DNA of 64,000 nt from Afipia sp. (GTDB lineage: Bacteria > Pseudomonadota > Alphaproteobacteria > Rhizobiales > Xanthobacteraceae). Each line of letters starts with the position of its first letter. The stretch's first letter is position 1. Positions 51,859-62,019 of this stretch are shown piece by piece. The notes under the pieces were generated by a model. The model saw only the letters and a program-made list of their open reading frames with translations, did no database searches and was not told the DNA's origin. Location: the NCBI GenBank assembly GCA_017308575.1, contig JAFKEQ010000007.1:1-64000 (forward strand), written 5' to 3'. Position numbers and translations under genes: made by a program.

Positions 51859-54693
51859 ATGAATCCAGTCAAAGCTCTCACCGTTCACGGCCAGGCCATC
51901 TGGCTCGACTTCCTCGCGCGCGGATTTATCGCCAATGGCGAACTTCGCGCGCTGGTCGATCAGGACGGCGTGCGCGGCGTGACGTCCAATCCATCGATCT
52001 TTGAAAAGGCGATCGGCGGCAGCGACGAATATGACGGCGCGATCTCGGCCCTGCTCAAGCAGCGCGACCGGTCGGTGGGCGACCTCTATGAGACGCTCGC
52101 GGTGGAAGACATTCAGCGCGCGGCGGATGCATTGCATTCCGTTTACGACGAACTGAAGGGCACAGACGGTTATGTCAGCCTTGAGGTTTCGCCCTATCTG
52201 GCGCGCGACACCGAGGGCACGGTTATCGAAGCACGGCGGCTCTGGAAGTCCGTGAGCCGCGACAACCTGATGGTGAAAGTACCCGGAACGGCCGAAGGTA
52301 TTCCCGCCATCCGCACGCTGATCTCCGAAGGCATCAGCATCAACGTCACGCTGCTGTTCTCGCAGAAGATGTATGCCGAGGTTCTTGAAGCCTACCTCGC
52401 GGGCCTCGAAACCTTCATCGCGAACGGCGGCGATCCGAAGCGCATCGCCAGCGTCGCCAGCTTCTTCGTCAGCCGCATCGATACCAGCGTCGACAGCCAG
52501 CTCGACGCGAAGATTGCCGCCGCGAACGGCGATCAGAAGAAGCATTTCGAAGCGCTCAAGGGCAAGGTGGCTATTGCCAACGCCAAGCTTGCCTATCAGC
52601 ACTACAAGACAGTGATCGCCAGCGAGCGCTGGAAAAAGCTCGCCGACAAGGGTGCGCAGGTGCAGCGTTTGCTGTGGGCCTCGACCGGGACCAAGAACAA
52701 GGCTTACAGCGATGTTCTATATGTCGAGGAATTAATCGGTCAGGACACAGTCAACACCGTGCCGCCCGCCACGCTCGACGCCTTCCGCGATCACGGCAAG
52801 CCGCGCGACAGCCTGGAAGAAAACGTCGCGGACGCCGAACGTGTCCTTGCCGACCTCGCCAAATCCGGCATTTCACTCGGCGCCATCACGGACTCGCTGG
52901 TGGACGACGGCGTGAAACTGTTCGCCGAAGCCTTCGATAAGCTGCTCGGCGCGGTCGCCTACAAGCGCGCCGCCATCCTCGGCAACCGGATCGATGGACA
53001 AACGCTCAAGCTGCCGGCGGAAATCGAAAAGGATGCGAAGGCGCTGGCGGAGACATGGCGCGCAAAAGGCACCATTCGCGCACTGTGGCAGCGCGATGCG
53101 TCGGTGTGGACCAATACCGACGAAAGCAAGTGGCTCGGGTGGCTCGACGTCGTCGCGCGCGAGCAAAGCGAGGTGGAGCGCTATGTGGCGTTCTCCGGCT
53201 GGGTGAAAAGCAAAGCGTTCTCTGACGTCGTCGTGCTCGGCATGGGCGGCTCCAGCCTCGGGCCGGAAGTTCTTGCAGAGACATTCGGGCAGACCGCGGG
53301 ATTTCCGAAACTGCGCATTCTGGATTCCACCGATCCAGCGCAGGTGCGCCGGACGGAAGCGGCGATCAAGCTCGACAAGACGCTATTCATCGTCTCCAGC
53401 AAATCCGGCGGGACCACCGAGCCTAACGCGCTGATGGAATACTTCTTCGTCCGCGCGGGCGCGAAGGCAGGCGAGCAATTTGTCGCCGTCACCGATCCCG
53501 GCTCGTCGCTGGAAAAAGTCGCGACCGCGCGCGGCTTCGCGCAGATCTTTTATGGCGAACCGACCATCGGCGGACGCTATTCGGTATTGTCTCCATTCGG
53601 ACTGGTACCTGCGGCTGCGGCGGGGATCGATGTCGCGGAATTTCTTACGCTCACCGCAGGCATGGTTCGCTCCTGCGGCATCGACGTTCCGCCTGCGGAA
53701 AATCCGGGCGTGCAGCTCGGCCTTGCGCTTGCGGCTGCGGCCAAACACGGACGTGACAAGCTGACGCTGACGGCTTCGGCGCGCATCGCCGATTTCGGCG
53801 CATGGGCGGAGCAGCTGATCGCCGAATCCACCGGAAAGAACGGTAAGGCGCTGATCCCGCTCGAAGGCGAAACACTCGGCCAACCGGAGATTTATGGCAA
53901 CGATCGTGTTTTCATCGATCTGCGCCTCAGCGACGATACCGACAAGGCGCGCGAAGCGGCGCTCGCGGCGCTGGAAGCTGCGGGTCATCCGGTGGTCCGC
54001 ATTGAGGTGACGAGCCCCGCCCATATCGGACAGGAATTCTTCCGCTTCGAGATCGCGACCGCTGTTGCAGGCGCGGTCATGGGCATCAATCCGTTCGATC
54101 AGCCCGACGTCGAAGCAGCCAAGATCAAGACACGCGAATTGACGTCGGCGTTCGAGGCATTGGGTTCGTTGCCCGCAGAGGCTGCTGTCGCGACAAACGG
54201 CGCAATCGCAATTTATACCGATGCCGCCAACGCCGAAGCGTTGCGCAAAGCCGGCGCGGGTAGCGATCTCGCCTCGTGGCTGAAAGCGCATCTCGGCCGT
54301 GTCCAGCCGAACGACTATGTCGCCCTCCTCGCCTATCTCGATCGCAACGACACCAATATCGTGGCGATGCAGAGCATCCGCATGGCGATCCGCGATAGCA
54401 AACGTGCCGCCACCTGCGTCGGCTTCGGACCACGCTTCCTGCACTCGACGGGACAAGCCTATAAGGGCGGACCGAACACCGGCGTGTTTCTTCAGATCAC
54501 GGCGGACAGCGCCGCCGATCTCGATGTGCCTGGACAGAAAACCAGCTTCGGCGTGATCGAAGCCGCGCAGGCACGCGGCGATTTCGGCGTGCTGGCCGAA
54601 CGTGGGCGGCGCGCGCTGCGGCTTCACATCACAGGCGATATCGCGAAAGGACTGGCAGCCATCGGCACGGCGGTTCAGAGCGCGTTGAAATAG
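51859..54693 (+). CDS. tal-pgi: Bifunctional transaldolase/glucose-6-phosphate isomerase
   Basis: 944 residues. Residues 1 to about 370 are transaldolase, with the Schiff-base lysine Lys140 in NLMVKVPGTAEG and VTSNPSIFEKAIGGS. From about 400 onward is phosphoglucose isomerase (VVLGMGGSSLGPEVLAETFG, VSSKSGGTTEPNAL, GINPFDQPDVEAAK). The fusion joins the pentose phosphate and glycolytic branches in one protein, and such fusions are known in proteobacteria and cyanobacteria. The ATG at 51859 was chosen by homology to the transaldolase start. It appears monocistronic. Confidence 0.94.
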   Translation: MNPVKALTVHGQAIWLDFLARGFIANGELRALVDQDGVRGVTSNPSIFEKAIGGSDEYDGAISALLKQRDRSVGDLYETLAVEDIQRAADALHSVYDELKGTDGYVSLEVSPYLARDTEGTVIEARRLWKSVSRDNLMVKVPGTAEGIPAIRTLISEGISINVTLLFSQKMYAEVLEAYLAGLETFIANGGDPKRIASVASFFVSRIDTSVDSQLDAKIAAANGDQKKHFEALKGKVAIANAKLAYQHYKTVIASERWKKLADKGAQVQRLLWASTGTKNKAYSDVLYVEELIGQDTVNTVPPATLDAFRDHGKPRDSLEENVADAERVLADLAKSGISLGAITDSLVDDGVKLFAEAFDKLLGAVAYKRAAILGNRIDGQTLKLPAEIEKDAKALAETWRAKGTIRALWQRDASVWTNTDESKWLGWLDVVAREQSEVERYVAFSGWVKSKAFSDVVVLGMGGSSLGPEVLAETFGQTAGFPKLRILDSTDPAQVRRTEAAIKLDKTLFIVSSKSGGTTEPNALMEYFFVRAGAKAGEQFVAVTDPGSSLEKVATARGFAQIFYGEPTIGGRYSVLSPFGLVPAAAAGIDVAEFLTLTAGMVRSCGIDVPPAENPGVQLGLALAAAAKHGRDKLTLTASARIADFGAWAEQLIAESTGKNGKALIPLEGETLGQPEIYGNDRVFIDLRLSDDTDKAREAALAALEAAGHPVVRIEVTSPAHIGQEFFRFEIATAVAGAVMGINPFDQPDVEAAKIKTRELTSAFEALGSLPAEAAVATNGAIAIYTDAANAEALRKAGAGSDLASWLKAHLGRVQPNDYVALLAYLDRNDTNIVAMQSIRMAIRDSKRAATCVGFGPRFLHSTGQAYKGGPNTGVFLQITADSAADLDVPGQKTSFGVIEAAQARGDFGVLAERGRRALRLHITGDIAKGLAAIGTAVQSALK

Positions 54694-54726
54694 CGGATCG
54701 GGCGATCCGCTATTTCTCCGTTCCGT

Positions 54727-55707
54727 TTATTTGAAACCGACAGCGTGGTGAGGCGCATAAGGCGCCTCCATCGCCGCGATTTCATCCGCGGTCAGTTTCA
54801 GCGATAGCGCGGCTACCGCATCGGTCAGATGGTTCGGCTTCGATGCACCGATGATGGGTGAGGTAATTCCCGGCTTCTGCACGAGCCATGCAAGCGCAAC
54901 CTGCGCCTGTGGAACGCCGCGCGCTTTGGCAATGGCCGCGACCTGCTCGACGATCTTGCGATCCGAATCCACCGACTGCGTGTAGAGACCCTTGCCGAAT
55001 TCGTCGGTCTTCTGCCGCTCGGTCACCTCGTCCCACGCACGGGTCAGGCGGCCGCGCGCCAGCGGACTCCACGGCATGACCGCGATTTTCTGATCGGCGC
55101 AGAGCGGCAACATCTCCCGCTCCTCTTCGCGGTTCAGCAGATTGACATGGTTCTGCATGCTGATGAATTCGGTCCAGCCATTGAGCCGCGACGTGTAGAG
55201 CGCCTTGGAGAACTGCCATGCATGCATCGACGATGCGCCGATGTAACGGGCCTTTCCGCTCTTCACCACATCATGCAGCGCCTCGAGCGTTTCCTCGATC
55301 GGCGTGCCGTAGTCCCAGCGATGGATTTGATACAGATCGACATAGTCGGTGCCGAGCCGACGCAAGCTGTTGTCGATTTCGGCAAAGATCGCCTTGCGTG
55401 ACAGTCCCGCACCATTCGGGCCGGGATGCATGCGATTGAACACCTTGGTTGCCAGAACGATCTCGTCGCGCCGCGCGAAATCCCGGATCGCCCGGCCGAC
55501 AATCTCTTCCGATGTTCCGTCCGAATAAACGTTGGCGGTGTCGAGAAAATTGATGCCAAGTTCGAGCGCCTGCTTGATCAGCGGGCGGCTCGCCTCCTCG
55601 CTCATCGTCCAGGCGTGACTGCCGCGCTCCGCAACGCCGAACGTCATGCAGCCGAGGCAAAGGCGCGAGACATCAAGTCCTGTCCTGCCAAATTTCACGT
55701 AGTCCAT
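54727..55707 (-). CDS. Aldo/keto reductase
   Basis: 326 residues. The barrel start KFGRTGLDVSRLCLGCMTFG and the catalytic tetrad region are present: FLDTANVYSDGTSEEIVGRA (Asp, Tyr), LATKV (Lys) and LYQIHRWDY (His). The C-terminal NADPH-site GASKPNHLTDAVAAL matches the family. The closest pattern is the YghZ/YajO-type AKR group. The ATG at 55707 has GGAGA upstream. The aldehyde dehydrogenase gene lies 122 nt upstream on the same strand. The substrate is unknown. Confidence 0.9.
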   Translation of the reverse strand: MDYVKFGRTGLDVSRLCLGCMTFGVAERGSHAWTMSEEASRPLIKQALELGINFLDTANVYSDGTSEEIVGRAIRDFARRDEIVLATKVFNRMHPGPNGAGLSRKAIFAEIDNSLRRLGTDYVDLYQIHRWDYGTPIEETLEALHDVVKSGKARYIGASSMHAWQFSKALYTSRLNGWTEFISMQNHVNLLNREEEREMLPLCADQKIAVMPWSPLARGRLTRAWDEVTERQKTDEFGKGLYTQSVDSDRKIVEQVAAIAKARGVPQAQVALAWLVQKPGITSPIIGASKPNHLTDAVAALSLKLTADEIAAMEAPYAPHHAVGFK

Positions 55708-55829
55708 GATGCTCTCCGGTCGTTTTCTATGATCGCCATAAATCGTATCAGCTGCTCAAGATAAGGCCGCAAACAGAAACGCCGGCGCAGCACTCGCAAG
55801 TGCCGCACCGGCGCATAAGATTGTCAGGG

Positions 55830-57260
55830 TCAGGCCGCGCTGAAACCCGCGACCGCCTTCACCTCGAGATATTCCTCAAGACCGAACTTGCCCCACTCGC
55901 GGCCATTGCCCGACTGCTTGTAGCCGCCGAACGGCGCGGTGCGCTCGTTCGGAACGCCGTTGAGGTTCACATTGCCCGCGCGGATCTGACGGCCGACCTT
56001 GCGCGCCCGCTCGACCGTTCCGGCCGAGACGTAACCCGCAAGACCGTAAGGCGTGTCATTGGCGATCTTCACCGCCTCGTCTTCATCCTTCGCACCCATG
56101 ATGACGAGAACCGGGCCGAAGATTTCCTCGCGAGCGATGGTCATGTCATTGGTAACATCGGAGAAGATCGTCGGGCGGACATAGAAGCCTTTGTTGACGC
56201 CTTCCGGCAAGCCGGGACCGCCGGCGACCAGTGTGGCGCCTTCGTCAATGCCCTTCTTGATCAGCGCCTGGATCTTGTCCCACTGGATGCGGTTGACCAC
56301 CGGACCGATGGTGGTGCCCTCGGCACGCGGATCGCCTGCCTTGGTCTTGTCCGCGACAGCCTTCGCGATTGCCGCGACGTCCTTGATCTTGTTCTGCGGC
56401 ACGATCATGCGCGACGGCGCGTTACACGACTGGCCGGAATTGTTGAACATGTGCGCCACGCCGCCGGTGACGGCCTTCTGCAGGTCGGCGTCGTCGAGAA
56501 TGACGTTCGGCGACTTGCCGCCCAATTCCTGACTGACACGCTTGACGGTATCGGCCGCACGCTTGGCGACGTCGATGCCTGCGCGGGTCGAGCCGGTGAA
56601 GGAAATCATGTCGATGCCGGGATGCTCGCTCATCGCTGCGCCGACATCGGGACCGAGGCCGTTGACCAGATTGAACACACCCTTCGGCACGCCGGACTCA
56701 TGAAGAATTTCCGCGAAAATCAGCGCGGACGTCGGCGTATATTCCGACGGCTTCAGGATCATGGTGCAGCCCGCCGCGATCGCAGGCGCGACCTTGCAGG
56801 CGATCTGGTTGAGCGGCCAGTTCCACGGCGTGATCATACCGATGACGCCCACCGGCTCGCGCACGAGCACGGCGGAGCCCATCGTCTCTTCGAACTCATA
56901 CTTCTTCAGGGCATCGAGGGTGGACATCAGATGGCCAAGGCCCGCGCCGGCCTGCATCTTTTCCGCCATCGGCAGCGGCGCGCCCATCTCGTCGGAAATC
57001 GCAGCGCCGATGTCCTTCATCCGGGCCTTGTAGGCCGCGATGATCTTTTCCAGAAGCGCCACGCGTTCTTCGCGGCTGGTCACCGAGAACGTTTCAAACG
57101 CACGGCGGGCCGCGGCGACGGCCTTGTCCACATCGGCTTTCGATCCAACCGCGATCTCGTACATCACTTCTTCCGTCGCCGGATTGACGACCGGAATGGT
57201 CTTCTTGACGGCCGGGTCGACCCAGGCGCCGTCGATATAGAACTGCATACGATTGGTCAT
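55830..57260 (-). CDS. NAD(P)-dependent aldehyde dehydrogenase
   Basis: 476 residues. The family marks are ITPWNWPLNQIACKVAPAIA, the glutamate in SQELGGKSPNVILDDADL and the nucleophile in FNNSGQSCNAPSRMIVP. FGGYKQSGNGREWGKFGLEE closes the fold. Such enzymes oxidise aldehydes to acids in the cytoplasm; the specific aldehyde is not visible. It is divergent from the acyl-CoA dehydrogenase operon. The ATG at 57260 has AGGA upstream. Confidence 0.93.
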   Translation of the reverse strand: MTNRMQFYIDGAWVDPAVKKTIPVVNPATEEVMYEIAVGSKADVDKAVAAARRAFETFSVTSREERVALLEKIIAAYKARMKDIGAAISDEMGAPLPMAEKMQAGAGLGHLMSTLDALKKYEFEETMGSAVLVREPVGVIGMITPWNWPLNQIACKVAPAIAAGCTMILKPSEYTPTSALIFAEILHESGVPKGVFNLVNGLGPDVGAAMSEHPGIDMISFTGSTRAGIDVAKRAADTVKRVSQELGGKSPNVILDDADLQKAVTGGVAHMFNNSGQSCNAPSRMIVPQNKIKDVAAIAKAVADKTKAGDPRAEGTTIGPVVNRIQWDKIQALIKKGIDEGATLVAGGPGLPEGVNKGFYVRPTIFSDVTNDMTIAREEIFGPVLVIMGAKDEDEAVKIANDTPYGLAGYVSAGTVERARKVGRQIRAGNVNLNGVPNERTAPFGGYKQSGNGREWGKFGLEEYLEVKAVAGFSAA

Positions 57261-57596
57261 GGCGTATCCTTAACTGCCGTAGTCATGCGTCGATGATGGG
57301 TGGATCGATCATACGATCGATAAGTCGGTAGACCGGCCCTCGCCGATATATGCGGATCGTATCGCCGTTGCGACAGGAGCGAAAGGCCAACGTGGTCGCA
57401 CGCAAGGATACAGGCGCGGCTTGCATGCGAGGCATGCGCCAGCCCTCCTCTACGGTCATTTTGACAGCCGCCAACAATCAGCCTTTATTCAATTTCCCGA
57501 CTGGGGAATCTGACGCTCGGCATCCAGCGGAGAATTTGGTGCACTGCAAAAACACAGGCGACCGCAAAGGCGCGCATCGGACAAGGGTGGCTTGGC
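57261..57596. promoter_or_regulatory. Divergent control region of the aldehyde dehydrogenase and acyl-CoA dehydrogenase operons
   Basis: 336 bp. ATCGAT at 57304-57309 and 57316-57321 lies either side of CATACG, giving a short repeat of palindromes that could bind a dimeric regulator. No regulator gene adjoins. No promoter pair stands out and no gene is supported. Confidence 0.35.
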
Positions 57597-58655
57597 TTGA
57601 CTGACAATATTGTTGCGGAAACCGCCGAGCGCATTTTTACCGACCTCGCCGACGCGCAAAGCATCAACAGCGCCAAAGACAGCGGCTGGAAAACGGCGCT
57701 CTGGGACACCCTTGCCGAATCCGGCCTGACGCTGACGTGGGTGCCGGAGGATTGTGGCGGGTCGGGTGCAAGCCTCGCGGACGGCTTCAGTGTCGCCAAT
57801 TCTGCGGGCCGTTTCGCCATCGCTGTTCCGCTGGTCGAAACAATGCTCGCTGGCTGGCTGCTGTCGCAGGCCGGATTGCCCTCCCCTGCGGGTCGAATGA
57901 CTGTCGCACCCGCCCGCCCACAGGATCGCGTGACTATCGATGCGGACGGACTGCTGACCGGCCGCGTGCGCGGCGTGCCATATGCTTCGGAGGCCGATCA
58001 TCTCGCCGTCATCGCATCCGGGACAAAGGGCTTCACCATTGCACTGGTCGAAGCGTCCGCCTGCCAGATCGAAGCTGGCGCGAACCTCGGCAACGATGCG
58101 TCGAGCATTGTCGTGTTTCAGCAGGTCAAACCCGTCTCCGCCAAGCTCGCGCCGGAAAACCTCACACCCACAACCTTGATGCTGATGGGAGCAACGTTGC
58201 GCAGTCTGCAGATCGCGGGCGCGCTGGAAACCATGCTGGACATGACGGTGCGCTATTCCAATGAGCGCGTCGCCTTCGAGAAGCCGATTTCGAAATTCCA
58301 GGCGGTTCAGCACAACCTTGCGAAACTCGCCGGCGAGGTGGCGGCAGCGGTCGCTGCGGCCGGTTCGGCGGCGGATGCCATTGCCAACGCGACATCGTTC
58401 GATGACGCCATATTTCTCGAAGCCGCGTCGGCCAAGATCCGCTGCGCGGAAGCCGCCGAGAAAGGCACCGCCATCGCTCATCAGGTTCACGGCGCCATCG
58501 GCTTTTCCATGGAGCACATCCTGCATCGCTACACCTTGCGTTCGCTGGCGTGGCGGGACGACTTCGGCCACGAGAGCTATTGGGCCAACGAGCTTGGCAA
58601 GCTGGTGGCCACGCGCGGCGCCGATGATCTGTGGCCGCTTGTGGCCTCGCGCTGA
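57597..58655 (+). CDS. Acyl-CoA dehydrogenase family protein, smaller subunit type
   Basis: 352 residues from a TTG at 57597 with GGGTGG upstream. It shows the acyl-CoA dehydrogenase fold but is shorter and less conserved in the N-terminal domain. C-terminal marks are QVHGAIGFSMEHILHRYTLR and RVAFEKPISKFQAVQHNLAK. It is followed 12 nt later by a second acyl-CoA dehydrogenase gene. Paired genes like this often form heterotetramers, as in the mycobacterial FadE/ChsE pairs, which act on cyclic or branched acyl-CoAs. That partnership is inference. Confidence 0.86.
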   Translation: MTDNIVAETAERIFTDLADAQSINSAKDSGWKTALWDTLAESGLTLTWVPEDCGGSGASLADGFSVANSAGRFAIAVPLVETMLAGWLLSQAGLPSPAGRMTVAPARPQDRVTIDADGLLTGRVRGVPYASEADHLAVIASGTKGFTIALVEASACQIEAGANLGNDASSIVVFQQVKPVSAKLAPENLTPTTLMLMGATLRSLQIAGALETMLDMTVRYSNERVAFEKPISKFQAVQHNLAKLAGEVAAAVAAAGSAADAIANATSFDDAIFLEAASAKIRCAEAAEKGTAIAHQVHGAIGFSMEHILHRYTLRSLAWRDDFGHESYWANELGKLVATRGADDLWPLVASR

Positions 58656-58667
58656 AAGGACAATCCG

Positions 58668-59828
58668 ATGACCGCAGCGCTTCGTTTCGATCAGATCCGC
58701 TTGCCCGAAGAATGCGAAAAGCTTCGCGGCGAAGTGCGCGCTTTCCTCGCTGAGGAAATCGCAGCAGGTACGTTCAATCCCCACGAGCCGCTGTTGGAAG
58801 ATGCCGACAATCTCGAGTTCAGCCGCCGGGTCGGCGAGCGCGGCTGGATCGGCATGACCTGGCCGAAACAATATGGCGGCCATGAGCGCTCGTTCCTCGA
58901 GCGCTATGTCATCACCGAGGAAATGCGTGTCGCCAACGCGCCGACGCGCCGCTTTTTCGTCGCCGACCGGCAGAGCGGTCCTGTCCTGCTCAAATACGCC
59001 AACGAGCGCATCAAGATGGATATCCTGCCGCGCATCTGCCGCGGCGAAGTCTGCTTCGCCATCGGCATGAGCGAGCCGAATTCCGGCTCGGATCTGTTCG
59101 CTGCCAAGACCAAGGCCACCAAGACCGACGGCGGGTGGTTGATCAACGGCACCAAGATCTGGACCACGTCCGCGCATATGGCGGACTACATGCTGGCGAT
59201 CTTCCGCACCTCGCCGCCGACCAAGGAGAACCGCCGTCACGGCCTGACGCAGTTTCTGGTCGATATGAAAGCACCCGGGATTACGGTCAATCCGATCGAG
59301 CAGATCAGCGGGTTGAAGGAATTCAACGAAGTCGTCTTCAAGGACCTTTTCCTTCCCGACGACCATGCGCTCGGCGAGATCGACGGCGCGTGGAAACAGG
59401 CGACCAGCGAACTGGCCTACGAGCGCTCAGGGCCCGAGCGTTTCCTGGAAACCTATTACGTGCTGACTGAACTGGTCCGCGCGCTGGGACCGAACCCGGA
59501 TACGCGGAGCGCGGAAGGCGTCGGACGCCTTGTGGCGCAGCTTCACACCATGCGCCGCATGTCGGTCTCCGTCGCGGGCATGCTGCAGGCCGGCAAGGAG
59601 CCGGTGGTGGAAGCCTCCATCGTCAAGGATATCGGCACCATCTGGGAGCAGCAGTTGCCGCATCGCGTGCGCGATCTGGCCGCCTTCATCGATACCGAGG
59701 CCGCGAACCACAGCACGCTCGAAGAGCAACTGGCCTTCGCCACCCGCACTGCGCCGAAGCTTACCATCCAGGGCGGCACCACGGAGGTGCTGCGCGGCAT
59801 CATCGCGCGCGGGCTCGGTCTGCGCTAA
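58668..59828 (+). CDS. Acyl-CoA dehydrogenase
   Basis: 386 residues, full length. FAD/substrate blocks CFAIGMSEPNSGSDLFAAKT and INGTKIWTTSAHMADYMLAI are present, and the C-terminus has LTIQGGTTEVLRGIIARGLG. The start follows AAAGGACAA. It probably forms a complex with the product of the preceding gene and feeds a 2-enoyl-CoA to the hydratase that follows after 27 nt. Confidence 0.92.
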   Translation: MTAALRFDQIRLPEECEKLRGEVRAFLAEEIAAGTFNPHEPLLEDADNLEFSRRVGERGWIGMTWPKQYGGHERSFLERYVITEEMRVANAPTRRFFVADRQSGPVLLKYANERIKMDILPRICRGEVCFAIGMSEPNSGSDLFAAKTKATKTDGGWLINGTKIWTTSAHMADYMLAIFRTSPPTKENRRHGLTQFLVDMKAPGITVNPIEQISGLKEFNEVVFKDLFLPDDHALGEIDGAWKQATSELAYERSGPERFLETYYVLTELVRALGPNPDTRSAEGVGRLVAQLHTMRRMSVSVAGMLQAGKEPVVEASIVKDIGTIWEQQLPHRVRDLAAFIDTEAANHSTLEEQLAFATRTAPKLTIQGGTTEVLRGIIARGLGLR

Positions 59829-59855
59829 ACGACAGAACATGAAAAAGGAAAACTC

Positions 59856-60641
59856 ATGAGCGGCTTCACCGACATCGGCGTCGAAAAACACGGTCATGTC
59901 ACGCTGATCGAAATCCGGCGACCGCCGCTGAATTTCTTCGATCTCGCGCTGATCCGGCAGATCGCCGACGCGCTCGGCGAGATCGATAACGACATGAACG
60001 CGCGCGCGGTCGTGCTCGCCTCAACAGGAAAGGCGTTCTGCGCCGGCGCGAACTTCAATCGCCCCGAAGGTTTCTCAGGCGACGCCGCGTCCGGCGACGG
60101 CACGACCGGCGACCTCTATCGCGAAGCCGTTCGCATTTACGGCAACAAGAAGCCGATCGTGGCCGCAATTCATGGCGCGGCTATCGGCGGCGGCCTTGGC
60201 CTTGCCGTGTCGGCGGATTTCCGCGTCACCTGCCCCGAGGCGCGTTTCGCGGCCAACTTCACCCGGCTCGGCTTCCATCCCGGCTTCGGATTGACCATCA
60301 CGCTGCCGGAACTGATCGGAAAGAACAACGCCGCGCTGATGTTCTACACCAGCCGCCGCGTCACCGGCGAAGAAGCCTTCAGGATGGGACTGGCCAATGT
60401 GATCGTGCCGCAGGATCAGGTGCGAGCGGCGGCGTTTAACCTCGCCAGCGAGATCGCCCAGAATTCACCGCTGGGCCTGATGTCCACCCGCGCCACCCTG
60501 CGCGCGGGACTTGCCGATCGCGTCCGGGCGCAGACGGATCACGAACTCGCGGAACAGACCTGGCTGCGCGAGACCGAGGATTTTGCCGAGGGCGTGAAAT
60601 CGACCGAGGAACGCCGCCCGGCGAACTTCAAGGGACGCTAA
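59856..60641 (+). CDS. Enoyl-CoA hydratase/isomerase family protein
   Basis: 261 residues of the crotonase fold. Oxyanion-hole blocks are STGKAFCAGANFNRPEG and AIHGAAIGGGLGLAVSADFR, then FTRLGFHPGFGLTITLPELI. It lies in the operon after the acyl-CoA dehydrogenase pair and would hydrate the product. AAAAAGGAAA precedes the ATG. Its stop is 2 nt from the convergent porin stop. Confidence 0.92.
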   Translation: MSGFTDIGVEKHGHVTLIEIRRPPLNFFDLALIRQIADALGEIDNDMNARAVVLASTGKAFCAGANFNRPEGFSGDAASGDGTTGDLYREAVRIYGNKKPIVAAIHGAAIGGGLGLAVSADFRVTCPEARFAANFTRLGFHPGFGLTITLPELIGKNNAALMFYTSRRVTGEEAFRMGLANVIVPQDQVRAAAFNLASEIAQNSPLGLMSTRATLRAGLADRVRAQTDHELAEQTWLRETEDFAEGVKSTEERRPANFKGR

Positions 60642-60643
60642 CC

Positions 60644-62008
60644 TCAGTAGTTAAAAGTGCTGCGGAGACCAAACACCGCAGCATCCTTGATGCGTCTGGT
60701 CTGGCTCGGATCGTTGGGATCGACCACGCCGCCGCCCGGATGGAAGACATATTGAAAAACCGGCTGAACCGTCCAGTTCGGCTGGACCTCCGCCAGATAT
60801 GTCATCTCGAAGACCGCTTCAAAATCGCGCACCGGGTACGGCGTGCCAGTGAACGCCTGCACGTCGCGATCGGCGGCCCGCGCGGCATCCGAGATGCGCG
60901 CGTAAGTCATCGCGACCCCGATCTTGTCGTTCGGCCTCGCCTCGCTGAAACCGGTGAACTGGAAGCCGCCATCGAGATAGAAGCTGATCAGGTTGCGATC
61001 CGACGGGCTGATCGAGGTGCGCACGAAGAAGCCCACGCCCTTGTCCGAGCCTGGCGAGGCACGCGCCAGCATCTGTTCGTAGACGCCGAAGATTCCCTGA
61101 TTGCCGCGCAGATTACGCGGCACGCCCGTACTTGCAGGATCGGCGAGCGCAAGTCCGCCCGTGGCATAGCGCTGATCGTAGAACTCGCCGAGATGCTTCC
61201 AGGCACCGCCGGTGATGGTGCCCGGCAGATTATTCTCGCCAAGCTGAAAGCCGTATTTGAGCTGTCCGATCATCCAGGCCGGATCGTTGACGCGAAACAG
61301 AATGCCGTGCGGATTTGCGATCTGCGGATCGACAACACTGTCCGGCGGTGCCGCGTCTCCATCGAAAATCGCCGCATAGGCGGTGATGTTGTCCGATACT
61401 TGCGTCTTGATGCGCACGCCCGGCACCGCCAGCGGCGGCGACGGACCTCCGGCGAGAAGATTGATGCCCGTGATGCCCGGCCAGCCAAGCGCGGAGTTGG
61501 TGAAGATATCGTCGTACTTGCTGTCGATGAATTCAATGTCCGACGGCTGCTGTCCGACCTTGACGGCGAGCTTTCCGTCGAACAGCGACTGCTCGATCCA
61601 TAGCTCATAAAGACGTGTCGAAGGCAAAGCCTCCACGCCGCTGACCAGCATCAGATTGCCGATATAATCGCGCGATAATCCCTGCCCGTGGATCTGAAAC
61701 ATGTTGGCGTGGAACTTCGCGCCGGTCCATCCGACGATCTTTTCGAGATCGGCATCGACGCCGAGATCGAGGCGGCCCGTATAAATCGACCCGCGCCGCA
61801 TGCCGCCCGACACATTGCCGAACACTTCAGCGATGTAAGTGGCATTGAACTGGAGACCCCAGTCCGCGAGAATTTCGCGCTGGGTCTTGCTTGTGCTCGC
61901 GCTCGCCTGCGGCTTGTCATCCGCGGCCAGTGCGATGCCCGAAAAGCAAAGCGGGATAGCCGCAAAAATTGCGAAGGCCCGTGCCAAGCCATACAAAATG
62001 GATGTCAC
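60644..62008 (-). CDS. OprB-family carbohydrate porin
   Basis: 454 residues from a GTG at 62008 with GGAG 5 nt upstream. A signal peptide (ARAFAIFAAIPLCFSGIALA) leads to a 16-stranded barrel pattern typical of OprB/carbohydrate-selective porins: GRLDLGVDADLEKIVGWTGA, LYELWIEQSLFDGKLAVKVG and NYL-like C-terminus ending FGLRSTFNY, whose last residue is aromatic as needed for outer-membrane insertion. It would let sugars or small organic molecules through the outer membrane. Confidence 0.88.
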   Translation of the reverse strand: MTSILYGLARAFAIFAAIPLCFSGIALAADDKPQASASTSKTQREILADWGLQFNATYIAEVFGNVSGGMRRGSIYTGRLDLGVDADLEKIVGWTGAKFHANMFQIHGQGLSRDYIGNLMLVSGVEALPSTRLYELWIEQSLFDGKLAVKVGQQPSDIEFIDSKYDDIFTNSALGWPGITGINLLAGGPSPPLAVPGVRIKTQVSDNITAYAAIFDGDAAPPDSVVDPQIANPHGILFRVNDPAWMIGQLKYGFQLGENNLPGTITGGAWKHLGEFYDQRYATGGLALADPASTGVPRNLRGNQGIFGVYEQMLARASPGSDKGVGFFVRTSISPSDRNLISFYLDGGFQFTGFSEARPNDKIGVAMTYARISDAARAADRDVQAFTGTPYPVRDFEAVFEMTYLAEVQPNWTVQPVFQYVFHPGGGVVDPNDPSQTRRIKDAAVFGLRSTFNY

Positions 62009-62019
62009 GCCCGCTCCGA

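Noticed and set aside
57489..59366. Open frame of 625 codons antisense to the acyl-CoA dehydrogenases
   Set aside because: Shadow composition, and it would cover the operon promoter.
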